Shown: piece by piece, positions 62,007 through 64,000 of the stretch | Layout of the letters: each line of letters starts with the position of its first letter | Numbering within the stretch: the stretch's first letter is position 1 | Assembly: GCA_039968605.1 (NCBI GenBank) | Contig: JBDVPM010000008.1 | Span: 1,912,968-1,976,967, forward strand | From: Alteripontixanthobacter sp. | GTDB lineage: Bacteria; Pseudomonadota; Alphaproteobacteria; Sphingomonadales; Sphingomonadaceae | Length of the DNA stretch: 64,000 bases | Direction: 5' to 3' | The notes under the pieces: generated by a model | Seen by the model: only the letters and a program-made list of their open reading frames with translations | Told to the model about the DNA's origin: nothing | Databases searched by the model: none | Translations under genes and position numbers: made by a program

Positions 62007-62987
62007 ATGACGCGCGTGCATATCACGATAGACACCGAATATTCGGCGTTGCTGGCGCTGCAAGGATGCAGCCAGGCGCAGAATTTTGCGCGCTCGATTT
62101 CGTGCGAAACGTCCAGCGGCAATGTCGGTATCGAATACCAGATGGACGTATTCGATCGCCACGGCCTGCGGGGCGATTTTTTCGTGGACCCGATGCCCGC
62201 GATGCTGTGGGGGATCGATGCCGTCGCGCAAATCGTTCGCCCGATTGTGGAGCGCGGACACGGGGTGGAGCTACATATTCACACCGAATGGCTGGAGATA
62301 GCGAACCGGCTGCAACCAGGCGCTAACCCGCTGGGGGGCCGAACAGGCCGTAACATGGCCGATTTCACCCATGACGAGCAGGCGGGATTGCTGGACTATG
62401 CCCGCGCGCTGTTGATCGAGGCAGGCGCACCGCCGCCGGTCGCATTCAGGGCGGGCAATTATGGCGCGAATGACGACACGCTGCGCGCGCTGGCGCGGAC
62501 GGGCCTGCGTTACGATACGTCGCATTGCCCCGGTATCGCCCGGTCGGAATGCGCGATCACGCTTTCCCCGGACGACCGGGCAGCAGTTCGTCATGCGGGC
62601 GCGGTCGAGGTGCCCACTGGCGCCGTGCAGGACCTTCGCGGCAATTTGCGACATGCCCAGATTACCGCGCTGTCGGCGCGCGAAATACTTTCCGCGATCC
62701 GCCATGCGCGCGATAATGGCGTTGATGACTTCACGCTGGTCTCGCACAGTTTCGAATTGCTGAGCCGCGACCGGATGCGGATCAATCGCCTCGTCAAACG
62801 CCGGTTCGAACGGTTCTGCCAGGGGCTGGGACAGATGGAGGGTGCATGCAGCGCGCTCTACCGCAACGATCCCCCCAGCCCGTTGCCCGCCAAGGCAAAC
62901 GCTCCGGTGCTCCCGCGCGGACATTTCCGGGCTTTGGAAAGGATGGCGGAGCAGGCGGTGGCCAATGCGCTCTACGGGCGCGGCTGA
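62007..62987 (+). CDS. Polysaccharide deacetylase-like protein
   Basis: A protein of 326 residues with the NodB-like fold signs: HITIDTEYS at the start, with an Asp in the place of the catalytic base, GHGVELHIHTEWLE with the metal-binding HxH, and AFRAGNYGAND in the middle. The family de-N-acetylates sugars in envelope polysaccharides; the motif changes make the substrate uncertain. No signal peptide is visible. It lies 53 bases after the CinA-like gene; a small GC-rich inverted repeat (61965-61989) sits in between. Confidence 0.82.
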   Translation: MTRVHITIDTEYSALLALQGCSQAQNFARSISCETSSGNVGIEYQMDVFDRHGLRGDFFVDPMPAMLWGIDAVAQIVRPIVERGHGVELHIHTEWLEIANRLQPGANPLGGRTGRNMADFTHDEQAGLLDYARALLIEAGAPPPVAFRAGNYGANDDTLRALARTGLRYDTSHCPGIARSECAITLSPDDRAAVRHAGAVEVPTGAVQDLRGNLRHAQITALSAREILSAIRHARDNGVDDFTLVSHSFELLSRDRMRINRLVKRRFERFCQGLGQMEGACSALYRNDPPSPLPAKANAPVLPRGHFRALERMAEQAVANALYGRG

Positions 62988-63002
62988 CCCAGCCGCGAAG
63001 GG

Positions 63003-63176
63003 TCACCGCTTCTCTTCATCCTCGGCAATCTCCGCACGCAATTCGCGCGCGCCTCTTTCGGCACGGTCGATCTCTCGCTTGGAGGCAGATTGCTTGTTGC
63101 GGATATACGCCCAGACGATCACTGCCAGAAGCAGGATAGGGCCGATGACCAGTGTAATGGCTCGAATACTTTCCAT
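63003..63176 (-). CDS. Small single-pass membrane protein (57 aa)
   Basis: This ORF reads MESIRAITLVIGPILLLAVI, then VWAYIRNKQ and a strongly charged tail ending AEDEEKR. That is one N-terminal membrane helix followed by a Lys/Arg/Glu-rich, probably helical, cytoplasmic tail of 30 residues. AAGGA lies 10 bases upstream of the ATG at 63176. Codon use and composition look genuine, and the stop is 15 bases from the convergent deacetylase gene. It lies downstream of the rplA terminator on the same strand. The function is unknown. Confidence 0.75.
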   Translation of the reverse strand: MESIRAITLVIGPILLLAVIVWAYIRNKQSASKREIDRAERGARELRAEIAEDEEKR

Positions 63177-63252
63177 GATGTTTGCGTCCTTTCATCTCCC
63201 CAACGGGCAAAAGGGCAAAGCTTTCCGGCCGGCCGCTCAGCCAGACATGAAA

Positions 63253-63286
63253 AAGGGGCGCGAACGCTACAGCGCTTGCGCCCCTT
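63253..63286 (-). terminator. Rho-independent terminator of the rplA transcript
   Basis: The stem AAGGGGCGC (63253-63261) pairs with GCGCCCCTT (63278-63286). On the minus strand the stem is followed by the T-run of CCCCTTTTTC. It lies 34 bases beyond the rplA stop (63321). Confidence 0.8.
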
Positions 63287-63320
63287 CAATTCAAGCCCGC
63301 CTATTAGGCAGGGCGATAGA

Positions 63321-64000
63321 TCAGGCGCCGTCGATGGCGCCCGTGTCGATTTTGAGGCCGGGGCCCATCGTCGAGGTCAGCGAGACCTTCTTGACAAACT
63401 TGCCCTTCGCGCCGCTCGGCTTGGCTTTCACGATGGCATTGGTGAATGCCTCGTAATTGGCTTTGATGTCTTCATCCTTGAAGCTCATCTTGCCGATACC
63501 GGAATGGATGATGCCCTGCTTCTCCACGCGGAATTCGACCTGGCCGCCCTTGGCGTCCTTTACGGCCTGTTCCACATTGGGGGTGACAGTGCCAAGCTTG
63601 GGGTTCGGCATCAGGCCCTTGGGGCCCAGCAGCTTACCCAGGCGGCCGACCACACCCATCATGTCCGGCGTGGCGATCACGCGGTCATAATCGAGGTTAC
63701 CGGCCTGCATGTCTTCCATCAGGTCTTCCGCGCCGACCTTGTCGGCACCGGCGGCGGTGGCCTTGTCCGCATTGTCTCCGCGTGCGAACACGGCGACCTT
63801 CACGTCCTTGCCGGTGCCGCTGGGCAGCGAGACCATGCCGCGCACCATCTGGTCCGCATGGCGGGGATCGACGCCGAGGTTCATGGCGATTTCCACCGTC
63901 TCGTCCATCTTGGTGTTTTCGCCGAATTCGCGCAGCACCTTCAGTGCCTCGTCGAAATCATACAGCTTTTCCGCATCGACCTTTTCGGCGACCAGCTTCT
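63321..64000 (-). CDS. rplA: 50S ribosomal protein L1 (5' partial)
   Basis: The C-terminal 226 codons or so of ribosomal protein L1; the start lies beyond the right edge. The frame reads [19 protein letters not shown] at the edge and then the L1 core, with the signature [20 protein letters not shown] and [18 protein letters not shown]1 forms the mobile stalk of the large subunit and represses its own operon. Downstream is the terminator at 63253-63286. Confidence 0.97.
   Translation of the reverse strand, partial: KLVAEKVDAEKLYDFDEALKVLREFGENTKMDETVEIAMNLGVDPRHADQMVRGMVSLPSGTGKDVKVAVFARGDNADKATAAGADKVGAEDLMEDMQAGNLDYDRVIATPDMMGVVGRLGKLLGPKGLMPNPKLGTVTPNVEQAVKDAKGGQVEFRVEKQGIIHSGIGKMSFKDEDIKANYEAFTNAIVKAKPSGAKGKFVKKVSLTSTMGPGLKIDTGAIDGA

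Noticed and set aside
1-64000. Prophage, CRISPR array, rRNA or tRNA genes
   Set aside because: None seen: no repeat-spacer periodicity, no phage structural genes, no conserved RNA gene signatures in any intergenic region.

Overview
The window is about 64 kb of GC-rich (roughly 63 %), densely packed chromosome from an alphaproteobacterium, most probably a sphingomonad of the Erythrobacteraceae type. The grounds are the style of the ftsH and rplA proteins, the imuA-imuB-dnaE2 mutasome, several acyl-CoA catabolic islands, a TonB-dependent receptor, and the DUF3604/PpiC/HupE trio. Genes mostly sit in short operons joined by ATGA or GTGA overlaps. I see no rRNA, tRNA, CRISPR array or intact mobile element; the only transposon trace is a decayed chimeric IS remnant near 57.0-57.4 kb.

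Layout. 1-8 kb: end of a DUF3667 gene, ftsH, a three-gene operon (DUF3604 lipoprotein, PpiC-like protein, HupE/UreJ membrane protein), ExoD and a MaoC dehydratase. 8-16.7 kb: a methyltransferase, then a beta-oxidation island (two acyl-CoA dehydrogenases, an alpha-methylacyl-CoA racemase-like enzyme, a crotonase, a thiolase, a dienoyl-CoA-reductase-like SDR) and an AI-2E family transporter. 16.7-25.4 kb: a compact block made of a Crp/Fnr regulator that keeps cAMP-contact residues, two unrecognised proteins, a DyP-type peroxidase, a cytochrome P450 with an unusual I-helix, and a 1044-residue cyclase-ATPase-TPR protein. I read it as a candidate cyclic-nucleotide-controlled haem-enzyme system. 25.7-29.9 kb: two tiny ORFs, a GH31 sulfoquinovosidase, an aldo-keto reductase and an Fe(II)/2-oxoglutarate dioxygenase. 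30-33.7 kb: a DEAD-box helicase and an ABC-F ATPase. 33.8-38.3 kb: a flavin reductase with a MarR-like tail, then a second acyl-CoA operon (MaoC, ACAD, MmgE/PrpD, crotonase) that ends in the last 33 codons of a deleted CoA ligase gene.

38.4-44.0 kb: the SOS mutagenesis operon imuA-imuB-dnaE2 with a LexA-type box at its start. 44.2-46.4 kb: a DUF1989 protein and a GntA/YqcI-YcgG haem N-hydroxylase-like protein, followed by a second Crp/Fnr regulator without cAMP residues and, upstream of that, two inverted repeats. 46.5-51.7 kb: four glycosyltransferase genes, including a sucrose-phosphate-synthase-like/HAD-phosphatase fusion. 51.8-56.9 kb: a cytoplasmic paoABC-type molybdenum oxidoreductase with XdhC and a molybdopterin nucleotidyltransferase. 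57-63 kb: the IS remnant, a TonB-dependent receptor, a Baeyer-Villiger-type monooxygenase, a CinA N-domain protein, a polysaccharide deacetylase-like protein and a 57-residue membrane protein. The window ends inside rplA, whose rho-independent terminator is visible.

Taken together the window is rich in oxidative chemistry (P450, DyP, BVMO, Mo-enzyme, 2-oxoglutarate dioxygenase, GntA-like protein, four ACAD/SDR-type oxidoreductases). The three neighbourhoods most likely to hold something undescribed are the cyclase/Crp/DyP/P450 block, the GntA-DUF1989-Crp block, and the sulfoquinovosidase-AKR-dioxygenase block.
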